Source of the DNA: an uncultured Bacilli bacterium | GTDB lineage: Bacteria > Bacillota_I > Bacilli_A > RF39 > UBA660 | Direction: 5' to 3' | Assembly: GCA_934132925.1 (NCBI GenBank) | Contig: CAKPAL010000007.1 | Location: 1 to 20,512 of the forward strand | Length of the DNA: 20,512 nt | In this document: positions 1 through 6,942 of the stretch, piece by piece | Layout of the letters: the number at the start of each line of letters is the position of its first letter | Position numbering within the stretch: the stretch's first letter is position 1 | Position numbers and translations under genes: made by a program | Notes under the pieces: model-generated | What the model saw: only the letters and a program-made list of their open reading frames with translations | The model's database searches: none | What the model was told of the DNA's origin: nothing

Positions 1-89
1 AATCACCATATTTATTGTATCAAACTTTTAATGTAAAATCTAGTGGTTAATTTATTATATTTTTTTCTGTGGAAAATTATGGGATGTAA

Positions 90-118
90 TTGACTTTGGT
101 AGTGGTAAATGTTATAAT
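90..118 (+). promoter_or_regulatory. Sigma-A-type promoter of the ABC exporter operon
   Basis: TTGACT (90-95) and TATAAT (113-118) are separated by exactly 17 nt, a near-consensus vegetative promoter. Transcription should start near 125. The short leader holds an AT-only inverted repeat (TAATATTT 127-134 / AAATATTA 150-157) that could be a repressor site or a weak hairpin. Nothing else is recognisable in bases 1-89. Confidence 0.8.
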
Positions 119-172
119 TTATAGCGTAATATTTGTAAGAAATAACATAAAATATTAGATGGAGGTATATAT

Positions 173-1933
173 ATGTTGAAATTACTTAAGAATCTTGATA
201 AGAGAGATTATTTTTTTGCTTTTATTAGTGCTATTTTGATTGTTGTTCAAGTATGGTTAGAACTTAAAATGCCTGACTATATGTCTAATATTACACAACT
301 TGTTCAAACTAAGGGGGCTTCTATTAACGATATATTAAGAGAAGGCTCTTATATGCTTTTATGTGCTTTAGGTAGTTTATTATCAGCTTTTGTTGTTGGT
401 TATTTTACTTCTACAATAGCGGCTTCTTTTTCTTATCGTACAAGAGGGAAGTTATTTAGAAAAGTAGAAGATATTAGTACTTATGAGGTTAAGAAGTTTT
501 CTCCTAGTAGTTTGATTACTAGGACTACTAATGATATTACACAAATTGAGTTTCTTATTGCAATGGGGCTTAATTTAATTATTAAGGCTCCTATTACAGC
601 GGTATGGGCTGTTACAAAGATTGTTAATAAGAGTATGGAGTGGAGTATTTTAACGGGAATTGCTGTTCTTGTTTTACTTATTACTATTATAATTATTATG
701 GTTATTGTTATGCCTAGATTTAAGATTGTTCAAGAACTTATTGATAAGGTTAATATGGTTATGAGAGAGAATTTATCTGGTATAAGGGTTGTTAGAGCTT
801 TTAATGCTGAAGAGTATCAGGAAAATAAATTTGAAAATGTTAATAAAAGACTTACTAATCAACAGATGTTTAATCAGACGGCTTTTAATTTTATGAGTCC
901 TATTATGTATATTGTTATGTATTTTTTAACTTTAGGTATCTACTTTATTGGAGCTATTCTTATTAATAATGCTGGTATGAGTGATAAGATTGTTTTATTT
1001 GGTAATATGATTGTTTTTTCTTCTTATGCTATGCAAGTTATTATGTCATTTTTAATGCTTGCTATGATATTTATGATGTTGCCTAGGGCTAGTGTATCCG
1101 CTAAAAGAATTAATGAGGTTTTAGATACAGATATTAGTGTTATTGAGGGAGATGTTATGGATAATTCTAATGGTATTAGGGGAACTATTGAATTTAAGAA
1201 TGTTTCTTTTAAGTATCCTGATGCTGATGAGTATGTATTAGAGAATATTTCTTTTAAGGCTAATCAAGGTGAGGTTGTGGCTTTTATTGGGTCTACTGGT
1301 AGTGGAAAGTCTACTTTGGTTAATTTGATACCAAGATTTTATGATGTTACTAGTGGTGAGATATTAGTAAATGGTATTGATGTTCGTAATTATAATTTTG
1401 AGTATTTGAATAATATTATTGGTTATGTTCCACAAAAGGCTACTTTATTTTCGGGTAATATTTTATCTAATATTACTATGGGTAAGAATATTCATGGTAA
1501 ACCTTCTAAAGATAAGATAAATGATGCTATTAGGGTATCTCAGGCAGAAGAGTTTATTTCTAAATTGGATGGTAAAGAGAAGGCTCATATTGCACAGGGT
1601 GGTACTAATGTTAGTGGTGGTCAAAAACAAAGGTTATCAATAGCAAGGACAATTGCTAGAGATCCTGAAATATATATTTTTGATGATAGTTTTAGTGCTC
1701 TTGATTATAAAACAGATAGTGTTTTGAGAAGTGAACTTAAGAAATATAGTAATGCTACTATGTTAATTGTGGCTCAAAGGATTGGTACTATTCTTAATGC
1801 TGATAAGATAGTGGTTCTTGATAATGGTAAATGTGTTGGTATTGGTACACATAAGGAATTAATGAAAAAATGTAAGGTGTATAAAGAAATTGCTTTATCA
1901 CAGGTATCAAAGGAGGAACTTGAGAATGTCTAG
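173..1933 (+). CDS. ABC exporter half-transporter, degenerate-site subunit
   Basis: A 586-residue ABC-B type exporter subunit: a six-helix membrane domain (about residues 13-305) followed by an ATPase domain (about 338-575). Visible motifs are Walker A GSTGSGKST (373-381), Q-loop Q421, signature VSGGQ (480-484) and Walker B YIFDD (501-505). The catalytic Glu after Walker B is replaced by Asp505 and the switch His by Gln535 (IVAQR). These are the hallmarks of the non-catalytic half of heterodimeric exporters such as LmrCD, BmrCD and TM287/288. It keeps an intact signature for its partner's catalytic site. The start has GGAGG seven bases upstream, and the 3' end overlaps the partner gene by 8 nt. 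The substrate (drug, peptide or lipid) cannot be read from the sequence. Confidence 0.93.
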   Translation: MLKLLKNLDKRDYFFAFISAILIVVQVWLELKMPDYMSNITQLVQTKGASINDILREGSYMLLCALGSLLSAFVVGYFTSTIAASFSYRTRGKLFRKVEDISTYEVKKFSPSSLITRTTNDITQIEFLIAMGLNLIIKAPITAVWAVTKIVNKSMEWSILTGIAVLVLLITIIIIMVIVMPRFKIVQELIDKVNMVMRENLSGIRVVRAFNAEEYQENKFENVNKRLTNQQMFNQTAFNFMSPIMYIVMYFLTLGIYFIGAILINNAGMSDKIVLFGNMIVFSSYAMQVIMSFLMLAMIFMMLPRASVSAKRINEVLDTDISVIEGDVMDNSNGIRGTIEFKNVSFKYPDADEYVLENISFKANQGEVVAFIGSTGSGKSTLVNLIPRFYDVTSGEILVNGIDVRNYNFEYLNNIIGYVPQKATLFSGNILSNITMGKNIHGKPSKDKINDAIRVSQAEEFISKLDGKEKAHIAQGGTNVSGGQKQRLSIARTIARDPEIYIFDDSFSALDYKTDSVLRSELKKYSNATMLIVAQRIGTILNADKIVVLDNGKCVGIGTHKELMKKCKVYKEIALSQVSKEELENV

Positions 1934-4280
1934 TAATAATGTAAATAAAAAGAATAATTCTTCTAGAGGCCATGGTGGTATGAAAGTAGTAGAGAAGCCT
2001 AAGGATTTTATGGGTTCTATTAAGAAACTTATTGGTAGTTTGAAGGATTTTAAAGTACTTATATTTGTTGCTATTGTATTAGCGGGGTTATCTTCAATTT
2101 TATCGTTAGTTACTCCTAATAAACTTAGTAATTTAACTGATGAGATTAGTAAGGGTATAACTATTAATACTGATAATATGAAATTGGTAGTAGAGGATAT
2201 TTCTTCAGGTATGAGTAAAATTAATGAGGTATTAGGTATTGATATTAATAATGAAACTATATATAGAGTTAATTCTTCTTCTATTGATATTGAGGATAAG
2301 AATTTATTTAATGTTATTCTTGGTAAAATTAGTGAAGATAAGGATAATTCTTTTGTATATTTTAGTGAGATTCCTGATAGTGTTCTTGATTTGATAGTTA
2401 GTGATAGTACTTATAATGGTGTTTATATAAGTAAAGATGATAAGATTAAATCAATTAGGGCTTTTAAAGATATTGATATTAGTAATAATAATTATGTTGG
2501 GGTTAATAATTTTGCTGATAGTGTTAAAGAAGTTATATTTCCTAGTACTTTTATTAAAAAAGTAGAAGTTAGTACTGATGATAAGGTTAAGTTTATTACG
2601 GTTATGTCTAGTTATGATAGTTCTTCAGTTAATGAGATGTATAAGGCTATTGATAGTTTACCTAGTAGTATTGTAGATATTATTAGTCCTAAAATGAATA
2701 TGAATAAGATTAAGAATATTACGATATTACTTGCTTGTTTATATATTGTTAGTGCTTTATTTAGTTATATTGAAGGTTTATCAATGATTAAGGTAGCTAA
2801 TAGATATGCTAAAAAACTTAGAACTAGTATATCAGAGAAGGTTAATAAGTTACCTCTTAAATTCTTTGATCATAGTTTATCGGGGGATGTTTTATCTACT
2901 GTTACTAATGATGTTGATACGATAGCACAGTCTTTAAATAATAGTTTATCTACTTTAGTTGCTTCAATTACTTTATTTATTGGTTCTATTATTATGATGT
3001 TTGTTACTAATTATATTATGGCTATTACTGCTATTGTATCTAGTTTTATTGGTTTTATACTTATGTTTATTATTCTTAATAAGTCACAGAAGTATTTTAC
3101 TGCTAGACAGAAGGAACTTGGTAAGTTAAATGGTTATATAGAAGAGGTTTATAGTGGTCTATCTGTTATTAGAACTTGTAATGCTAAGGAAGAGACTATT
3201 AAAGAGTTTGATAAGTTAAATGATAATTTATATGATTGTAATAGAAAGAGTCAATTTTTATCTGGTCTTATGGGACCAATAATGGGATTTATTGGTAACT
3301 TTAGTTATGTTGCTGTATGTATAGTCGGTGCTTTACTAGTTAGTAAAGATATGATTTCTTTTGGAACAATTGTAGCATTTATTCTATATATTAGATTATT
3401 TACTAATCCTTTATCTCAAATTGCTCAGGCTATGACTTCAATGCAAAGTACTGCTGCTGCTAGTGAGAGAGTATTTAGTTTACTAGAGGAAGAAGAGATG
3501 AGTAGTGAAGATGATATTACTAAGAAATTAGATAAATATAAGGTTAAGGGTAATATTGAGTTTAAGAATGTTAAGTTTGGTTATGATGATGATAAAATTA
3601 TTATTAATGACTTTACTGCTAAGGTTAAAGCTGGAGAAAAGATTGCTATTGTAGGTCCTACTGGGGCTGGTAAAACGACTATGGTTAATTTACTTATGAA
3701 GTTTTATGATATTAATGATGGTGATATTTTAATAGATGGTACTTCTATTAAAGATATTAAGAGAAGTAATGTACATAGTTTATTTACGATGGTTCTTCAA
3801 GATACTTGGTTATTTAATGGTACAATTAGAGAGAATATTATTTATAATAATAAACATATTAGTAATAAAAAGGTAGAAGATGTATGTAAGGTAGTAGGAG
3901 TAGATCATTTTATTAAGACTTTACCTAATGGTTATGATAGTGTTATTTCAGATAATGATTCAGTATCTTCTGGTCAGAGACAACTTCTTACTATTGCTAG
4001 AGGTATGATTAGTGATAGTCCTTTCTTAATTCTTGATGAGGCTACTAGTAATGTTGATACGAGAACTGAAGAGTTAGTTCAGAAGGCTATGGATAAACTT
4101 ATGGAGAATAAGACTTCGTTTATTATTGCTCATAGATTATCTACGATTAAGAATGCTGATTTGATACTTGTTATGAAAGATGGTAATATTATTGAACAAG
4201 GTAATCATAATGAGTTAATGAAGAAGAATGGCTTTTATGCTAATTTATATAATTCTCAATTTGAAAAGGCTAATAATTAA
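1926..4280 (+). CDS. ABC exporter half-transporter, catalytic subunit with large extracytoplasmic insert
   Basis: A 784-residue ABC exporter subunit. ATG 1926 is chosen because AGGAGG (1911-1916) lies nine bases upstream; an in-frame ATG at 1890 has no such site. A basic, Asn/Ser-rich tail precedes TM1 (about 43-65). A hydrophilic segment of about 195 residues (67-262) then separates TM1 from TM2 (about 264-284) and must lie outside the cell, whereas ordinary subunits have only a short loop there. The ATPase domain (about 543-775) has Walker A GPTGAGKTT (577-585), Walker B LILDE with Glu705 and switch His736, so its Walker A/B half is catalytic. Its signature is altered to SSGQ (681-684) and would face the partner's degenerate Walker motifs. 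The 8-nt overlap implies translational coupling and heterodimer assembly. Confidence 0.93.
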   Translation: MSSNNVNKKNNSSRGHGGMKVVEKPKDFMGSIKKLIGSLKDFKVLIFVAIVLAGLSSILSLVTPNKLSNLTDEISKGITINTDNMKLVVEDISSGMSKINEVLGIDINNETIYRVNSSSIDIEDKNLFNVILGKISEDKDNSFVYFSEIPDSVLDLIVSDSTYNGVYISKDDKIKSIRAFKDIDISNNNYVGVNNFADSVKEVIFPSTFIKKVEVSTDDKVKFITVMSSYDSSSVNEMYKAIDSLPSSIVDIISPKMNMNKIKNITILLACLYIVSALFSYIEGLSMIKVANRYAKKLRTSISEKVNKLPLKFFDHSLSGDVLSTVTNDVDTIAQSLNNSLSTLVASITLFIGSIIMMFVTNYIMAITAIVSSFIGFILMFIILNKSQKYFTARQKELGKLNGYIEEVYSGLSVIRTCNAKEETIKEFDKLNDNLYDCNRKSQFLSGLMGPIMGFIGNFSYVAVCIVGALLVSKDMISFGTIVAFILYIRLFTNPLSQIAQAMTSMQSTAAASERVFSLLEEEEMSSEDDITKKLDKYKVKGNIEFKNVKFGYDDDKIIINDFTAKVKAGEKIAIVGPTGAGKTTMVNLLMKFYDINDGDILIDGTSIKDIKRSNVHSLFTMVLQDTWLFNGTIRENIIYNNKHISNKKVEDVCKVVGVDHFIKTLPNGYDSVISDNDSVSSGQRQLLTIARGMISDSPFLILDEATSNVDTRTEELVQKAMDKLMENKTSFIIAHRLSTIKNADLILVMKDGNIIEQGNHNELMKKNGFYANLYNSQFEKANN

Positions 4281-4293
4281 TATTAGTTTTTTT
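4270..4293 (+). terminator. Weak intrinsic terminator of the ABC exporter operon
   Basis: CTAATA (4270-4275) pairs with TATTAG (4281-4286) around ATTAA, followed by seven T. The stem is only six bp, almost all A/T, and overlaps the stop codon, so termination may be leaky. Confidence 0.45.
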
Positions 4294-4320
4294 CTTTTGG
4301 GTATTGTATTTGTATTTAGT

Positions 4321-4346
4321 TTATGTTATCATTTATATGTAAGGTA
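4321..4346 (+). promoter_or_regulatory. Promoter/leader element shared with the 6217 gene (copy 1)
   Basis: This 26-nt stretch matches 6180-6205 at 22 of 26 positions without gaps, sharing ATTTATATG and AAGGTA. Both copies sit just before an AGGAGG-type ribosome binding site. It contains -10-like TATGTT and TTATCAT, but no convincing -35 was found, so the exact promoter is uncertain. Confidence 0.5.
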
Positions 4347-4365
4347 AAGAGAGGAGGAACCCTTC

Positions 4366-4464
4366 ATGACTAATAATATTAATTTAAATAGATTGAATAA
4401 TGTTAACTATAAGTTAACTCAAAATTATAAAATGGGGGGGGGTTGTTTATCTTACTATAAATAA
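4366..4464 (+). CDS. Short leader ORF with a G9 tract
   Basis: A 32-codon ORF with a strong ribosome binding site (GAGGAGG, 4351-4357) suitably placed before ATG 4366. The N-terminal part is Asn-rich and hydrophilic (MTNNINLNRLNN...). A run of nine G starts at codon 23. In the sequence as given, translation stops at TAA 4462-4464. With one G fewer, the frame stays open to TAG 4529-4531 (53 codons), running through the left arm and loop of the following terminator. With one more G it stops even earlier. No protein family is recognised. It may be a leader peptide controlling the gene at 4562, or the start of a small gene shifted out of frame by the G tract. Confidence 0.5.
   Translation: MTNNINLNRLNNVNYKLTQNYKMGGGCLSYYK
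4434..4442 (+). repeat. Homopolymeric G9 tract, possible slippage site
   Basis: Nine consecutive G in an otherwise extremely AT-rich region, lying inside a well-initiated reading frame. Tracts of this length are typical sites of slipped-strand mispairing. The run also creates an in-frame ATG at its first G. Confidence 0.85.
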
Positions 4465-4486
4465 AGAATATAATAATAAAATAAAT

Positions 4487-4538
4487 AAAGACTATGAAAT
4501 AACTAATAGAAATATTAGTGATTTTTCATAGTCTTTTT
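4487..4538 (+). terminator. Strong intrinsic terminator / candidate attenuator before the 4562 gene
   Basis: AAAGACTATGAAA (4487-4499) pairs with TTTCATAGTCTTT (4524-4536), 13 perfect base pairs, followed by a T run. Inside, ACTAATA (4502-4508) pairs with TATTAGT (4513-4519) around a GAAA tetraloop. Only 23 nt separate its end from the next start codon, too few for a normal promoter, so the gene at 4562 should be reached by transcription through this terminator. Confidence 0.85.
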
Positions 4539-4561
4539 GTAATGGAAGGAGTTTAAATAAT

Positions 4562-6136
4562 ATGAAAGATTATACTAAAAAACAAAGAACATTAATAATA
4601 TTAGGGATAGCTGTATTTATTCTAATAGGATCAGGTCTTACTTATGCAGCCCTTACTTGGTCTAGTGGTAACATAAATATAGGATTAACAAGTGGATGCT
4701 TTGAAATAAATTATACACCAGGAGGAGCAATCAATAATGCTTCAGTAGAGGTAATGAACGAAAGTGATTTAATTAGCGAAAGTAAGTTTACTATAACTGA
4801 AGGTATAGCACTTACTTATGCTAATATAGGTATAAAAAGTACTTGTAGTATAGAAGGATATGGTTCATTATATTTAAATGTAACAAGTTTATCTAGTGCT
4901 TTTACTACTGGAGAAAGTAAAGGTTCACTTAAGTATGCTATACTTAATAATACTAGTAGTAGTACAACCCTAACAGTAGCGGGCCTAAAAGGTCAATCAT
5001 TTGATATAGTAAAGAAGGGAACTATAACAAGTGCAGGTACAATTAATATATTAAATAAGCAACTATCAAATAGTACTCAAAATAAATATTTAATAGTATT
5101 TTATATTGATGGTTCATTAATAGGAAATGATGTAGTAGGCTCAACTTTTGCTGGAAATATCAGTGCAGATGCACATCAGGGATATGTACCTGCTATTGAT
5201 AAAATAACAGATTTATATAATAATTCAGCAAAAACTATTGTAACGAATAATGATGTTATATATAATTATGCAACATCAGTAGGTTTAATGAATGATAGAA
5301 AGGGCAGCATGTCTGTAGGTATTAATGATGGAAATATACGATATTATGGTGCTTCACCAGATAACTATATATATTTCAATTGTTCTGATTATAACAATCA
5401 ATCTTCAAGTACATGTGAAACATGGAGAATAATAGGTGTAGTGGATGGAAAAGTAAAAATAATGAGAAATAAAATTATAGGTACTTATTCATGGGATGGA
5501 AATGGTGTAAATGAGTGGTCAACATCAACATTAATGAAATTATTAAATGGTGGATATTCAGGAACGGGAGGAAGCTTGTATTGGAATGCTCAAAGTGGAA
5601 CATGTTATTCTGGAAAAAACAATGCTACAACATCATGTAACTTTGCAAATACAGGATTTAAAAATGACATAACTAGAAATTTGATAACTGAAACAATATA
5701 TTATACAAATGGTTATAATGATAATTTTATATATGTAGATAAAATATATGACATGGAAAGAAATAGTGGAATCGTATATGATAGTACAAGAACATTAACA
5801 TGGACAGGAAAAGTAGCGTTACCATATCCTAGTGATTATGGCTATGCGGAAGATTTAAATTTATGTCAAACAACATTATATAATTTTTTGGATAGCGTAT
5901 GTGCAGAAAATAATTGGATGAAAAGCATATTAGGCACTTCTAGTGGAGGTCATTTATTGACACCATCTTCTAAAAAAAGTGATTATATTTGGTTTGTTAC
6001 TGCCGATGGTCGTCTTGCGTATGTTCATCAGGTTTATAGTACTAATGGAGTGGCGCCAGTACTTTCTCTTACATCTGAATTGGCTATTGTGGCAGGAACA
6101 GGTACAAGTAGTGACCCTTATCAGTTAAGTGTATAA
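4562..6136 (+). CDS. SipW-type signal peptide surface protein with variable C-terminal domain
   Basis: A 524-residue secreted protein. Residues 8-30 form a hydrophobic segment ending in the SipW-type motif GLTYAALTWSS, as in TasA/CalY-like proteins. Residues about 35-215 look like a beta-rich TasA-like domain. The C-terminal part (about 250-524) has features I associate with surface proteins of uncultured gut Firmicutes: a paired-Cys region with WRIIGV, the motif PYPSDYGYA, and a closing GTGTSSDPY. Its function is unknown. AAGGAG lies ten bases before ATG 4562. The gene uses many ATA/ACA codons, unlike the ATT/ACT-rich neighbours, until about base 5990, where usage becomes T-ending again; this suggests a transferred or mosaic gene. 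No SipW peptidase is encoded in the window. A terminator-containing leader lies directly upstream. Confidence 0.7.
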   Translation: MKDYTKKQRTLIILGIAVFILIGSGLTYAALTWSSGNINIGLTSGCFEINYTPGGAINNASVEVMNESDLISESKFTITEGIALTYANIGIKSTCSIEGYGSLYLNVTSLSSAFTTGESKGSLKYAILNNTSSSTTLTVAGLKGQSFDIVKKGTITSAGTINILNKQLSNSTQNKYLIVFYIDGSLIGNDVVGSTFAGNISADAHQGYVPAIDKITDLYNNSAKTIVTNNDVIYNYATSVGLMNDRKGSMSVGINDGNIRYYGASPDNYIYFNCSDYNNQSSSTCETWRIIGVVDGKVKIMRNKIIGTYSWDGNGVNEWSTSTLMKLLNGGYSGTGGSLYWNAQSGTCYSGKNNATTSCNFANTGFKNDITRNLITETIYYTNGYNDNFIYVDKIYDMERNSGIVYDSTRTLTWTGKVALPYPSDYGYAEDLNLCQTTLYNFLDSVCAENNWMKSILGTSSGGHLLTPSSKKSDYIWFVTADGRLAYVHQVYSTNGVAPVLSLTSELAIVAGTGTSSDPYQLSV

Positions 6137-6141
6137 TAAAT

Positions 6142-6162
6142 GTAAAATATTTGGTATTTTAC
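6142..6162 (+). terminator. Hairpin after the 4562 gene, possible weak terminator
   Basis: GTAAAATA (6142-6149) pairs perfectly with TATTTTAC (6155-6162) around TTTGG. The following sequence is T-rich but has no immediate uninterrupted T run. Confidence 0.35.
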
Positions 6163-6179
6163 TTGAATTAGTTTTATTT

Positions 6180-6205
6180 TTATGATAGTATTTATATGAA
6201 AGGTA
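6180..6205 (+). promoter_or_regulatory. Promoter/leader element shared with the 4366 ORF (copy 2)
   Basis: Copy 2 of the 26-nt element at 4321-4346 (22 of 26 identical), directly before the GGAGG of the 6217 gene. Candidate promoter parts are TTGAAT (6163-6168) and TATGAT/TAGTAT (6181-6190), with poor spacing. Confidence 0.45.
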
Positions 6206-6216
6206 GGAGGTTAAAT

Positions 6217-6807
6217 ATGAAAAATATAAAAAATGGAGGATTAATATTAGGTATTATTGGTGCTTTAGTTATATTAGCAGGTGGTACTTATGCTTACTAT
6301 AAATGGTCTAGTACTACTAATATTGATGTTAGTATTACTGTTAATGGTTCAATTGTTACCTTTAATGGAAATGCTGCTTTAGTTGGTAGTGACTTAATTC
6401 CAGTTGCTTCTAAAGATGAGGGTCTTCGTAAAGATATTACTGTTAAGGCTACTAAAACAGGTAGTACTATGAGTTTATTCTTAGATCTTACTACTATGCC
6501 TACTGGTTTAAAAGATAGTACATTTAAGTATGAACTTGTTAAGACTTCTGGTAGTACTGTTACTACAAAGAAGAGTGGAAATTTTGGTGCTTATAATGCT
6601 AGTACTAATGCTAGTGGTATTACTTATGCTAGTAGTGGAGTAACACAAATTACTTTACTTACTGATGAGCCAGTTGCTACAACTCAGGAAAAGTATTCAT
6701 TATACTTATGGATTGATGGAGAATCTGGTGATAATAATTCTGCTATGCAAAATCAAACATTCTCATTTGATTTAAGTGCTACTGGTAAAGGAGCAATGCT
6801 TGGTTAA
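6217..6807 (+). CDS. Small SipW-type signal peptide surface protein
   Basis: A 196-residue secreted protein. ATG 6217 is chosen because GGAGG (6206-6210) lies six bases upstream; an in-frame ATG at 6196 would put that site inside the gene. The N-terminus has a hydrophobic stretch (about residues 9-22) ending in AGGTYAYYKWSS, a good match to the SipW-type signal motif of TasA/CalY and camelysin-like proteins. The mature part is Ser/Thr/Gly-rich, contains no Cys, and reads as a beta-sandwich. The motif parallels TYAALTWSS in the 4562 product, so the two are probably distant paralogues or partners, for example fibre or matrix subunits. Codon use is typical of the window. The ordinary T-ending codons suggest a resident, well-expressed gene. 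Confidence 0.7.
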   Translation: MKNIKNGGLILGIIGALVILAGGTYAYYKWSSTTNIDVSITVNGSIVTFNGNAALVGSDLIPVASKDEGLRKDITVKATKTGSTMSLFLDLTTMPTGLKDSTFKYELVKTSGSTVTTKKSGNFGAYNASTNASGITYASSGVTQITLLTDEPVATTQEKYSLYLWIDGESGDNNSAMQNQTFSFDLSATGKGAMLG

Positions 6808-6810
6808 TAA

Positions 6811-6837
6811 AGGAGTATTTATATACTTCTTTTTTTG
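6811..6837 (+). terminator. Intrinsic terminator after the 6217 gene
   Basis: AGGAGTAT (6811-6818) pairs with ATACTTCT (6823-6830), eight pairs including one G-U, around TTAT, followed by seven T. Confidence 0.8.
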
Positions 6838-6840
6838 TTT

Positions 6841-6892
6841 TCTTTTTAGACTTTAGGCTAAAAAGAACAGGAAAAGACAGTGGCTTTTTCTG
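6841..6892 (+). other. Two adjacent hairpins in the ftsW leader
   Basis: TCTTTTTAG (6841-6849) pairs perfectly with CTAAAAAGA (6858-6866). Immediately after, CAGGAAAA (6868-6875) pairs with TTTTTCTG (6885-6892) with one G-U. There is no T run after either, so they are not obvious terminators. I do not recognise a riboswitch class. Confidence 0.45.
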
Positions 6893-6942
6893 AAAGGTAA
6901 TAATTAACGATAGTTATTAATATTATATATTAGGTGATTATC

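Noticed and set aside
4469..4474. TATAAT as a separate promoter for the 4562 gene
   Set aside because: The nearest -35-like TTGTTT is 20 nt away, and any transcript from here would still meet the terminator at 4487-4538.
4562..6807. Type IV prepilins
   Set aside because: The N-terminal segments end in TYA...WSS signal motifs and lack the prepilin Gly-Phe and Glu+5 pattern.
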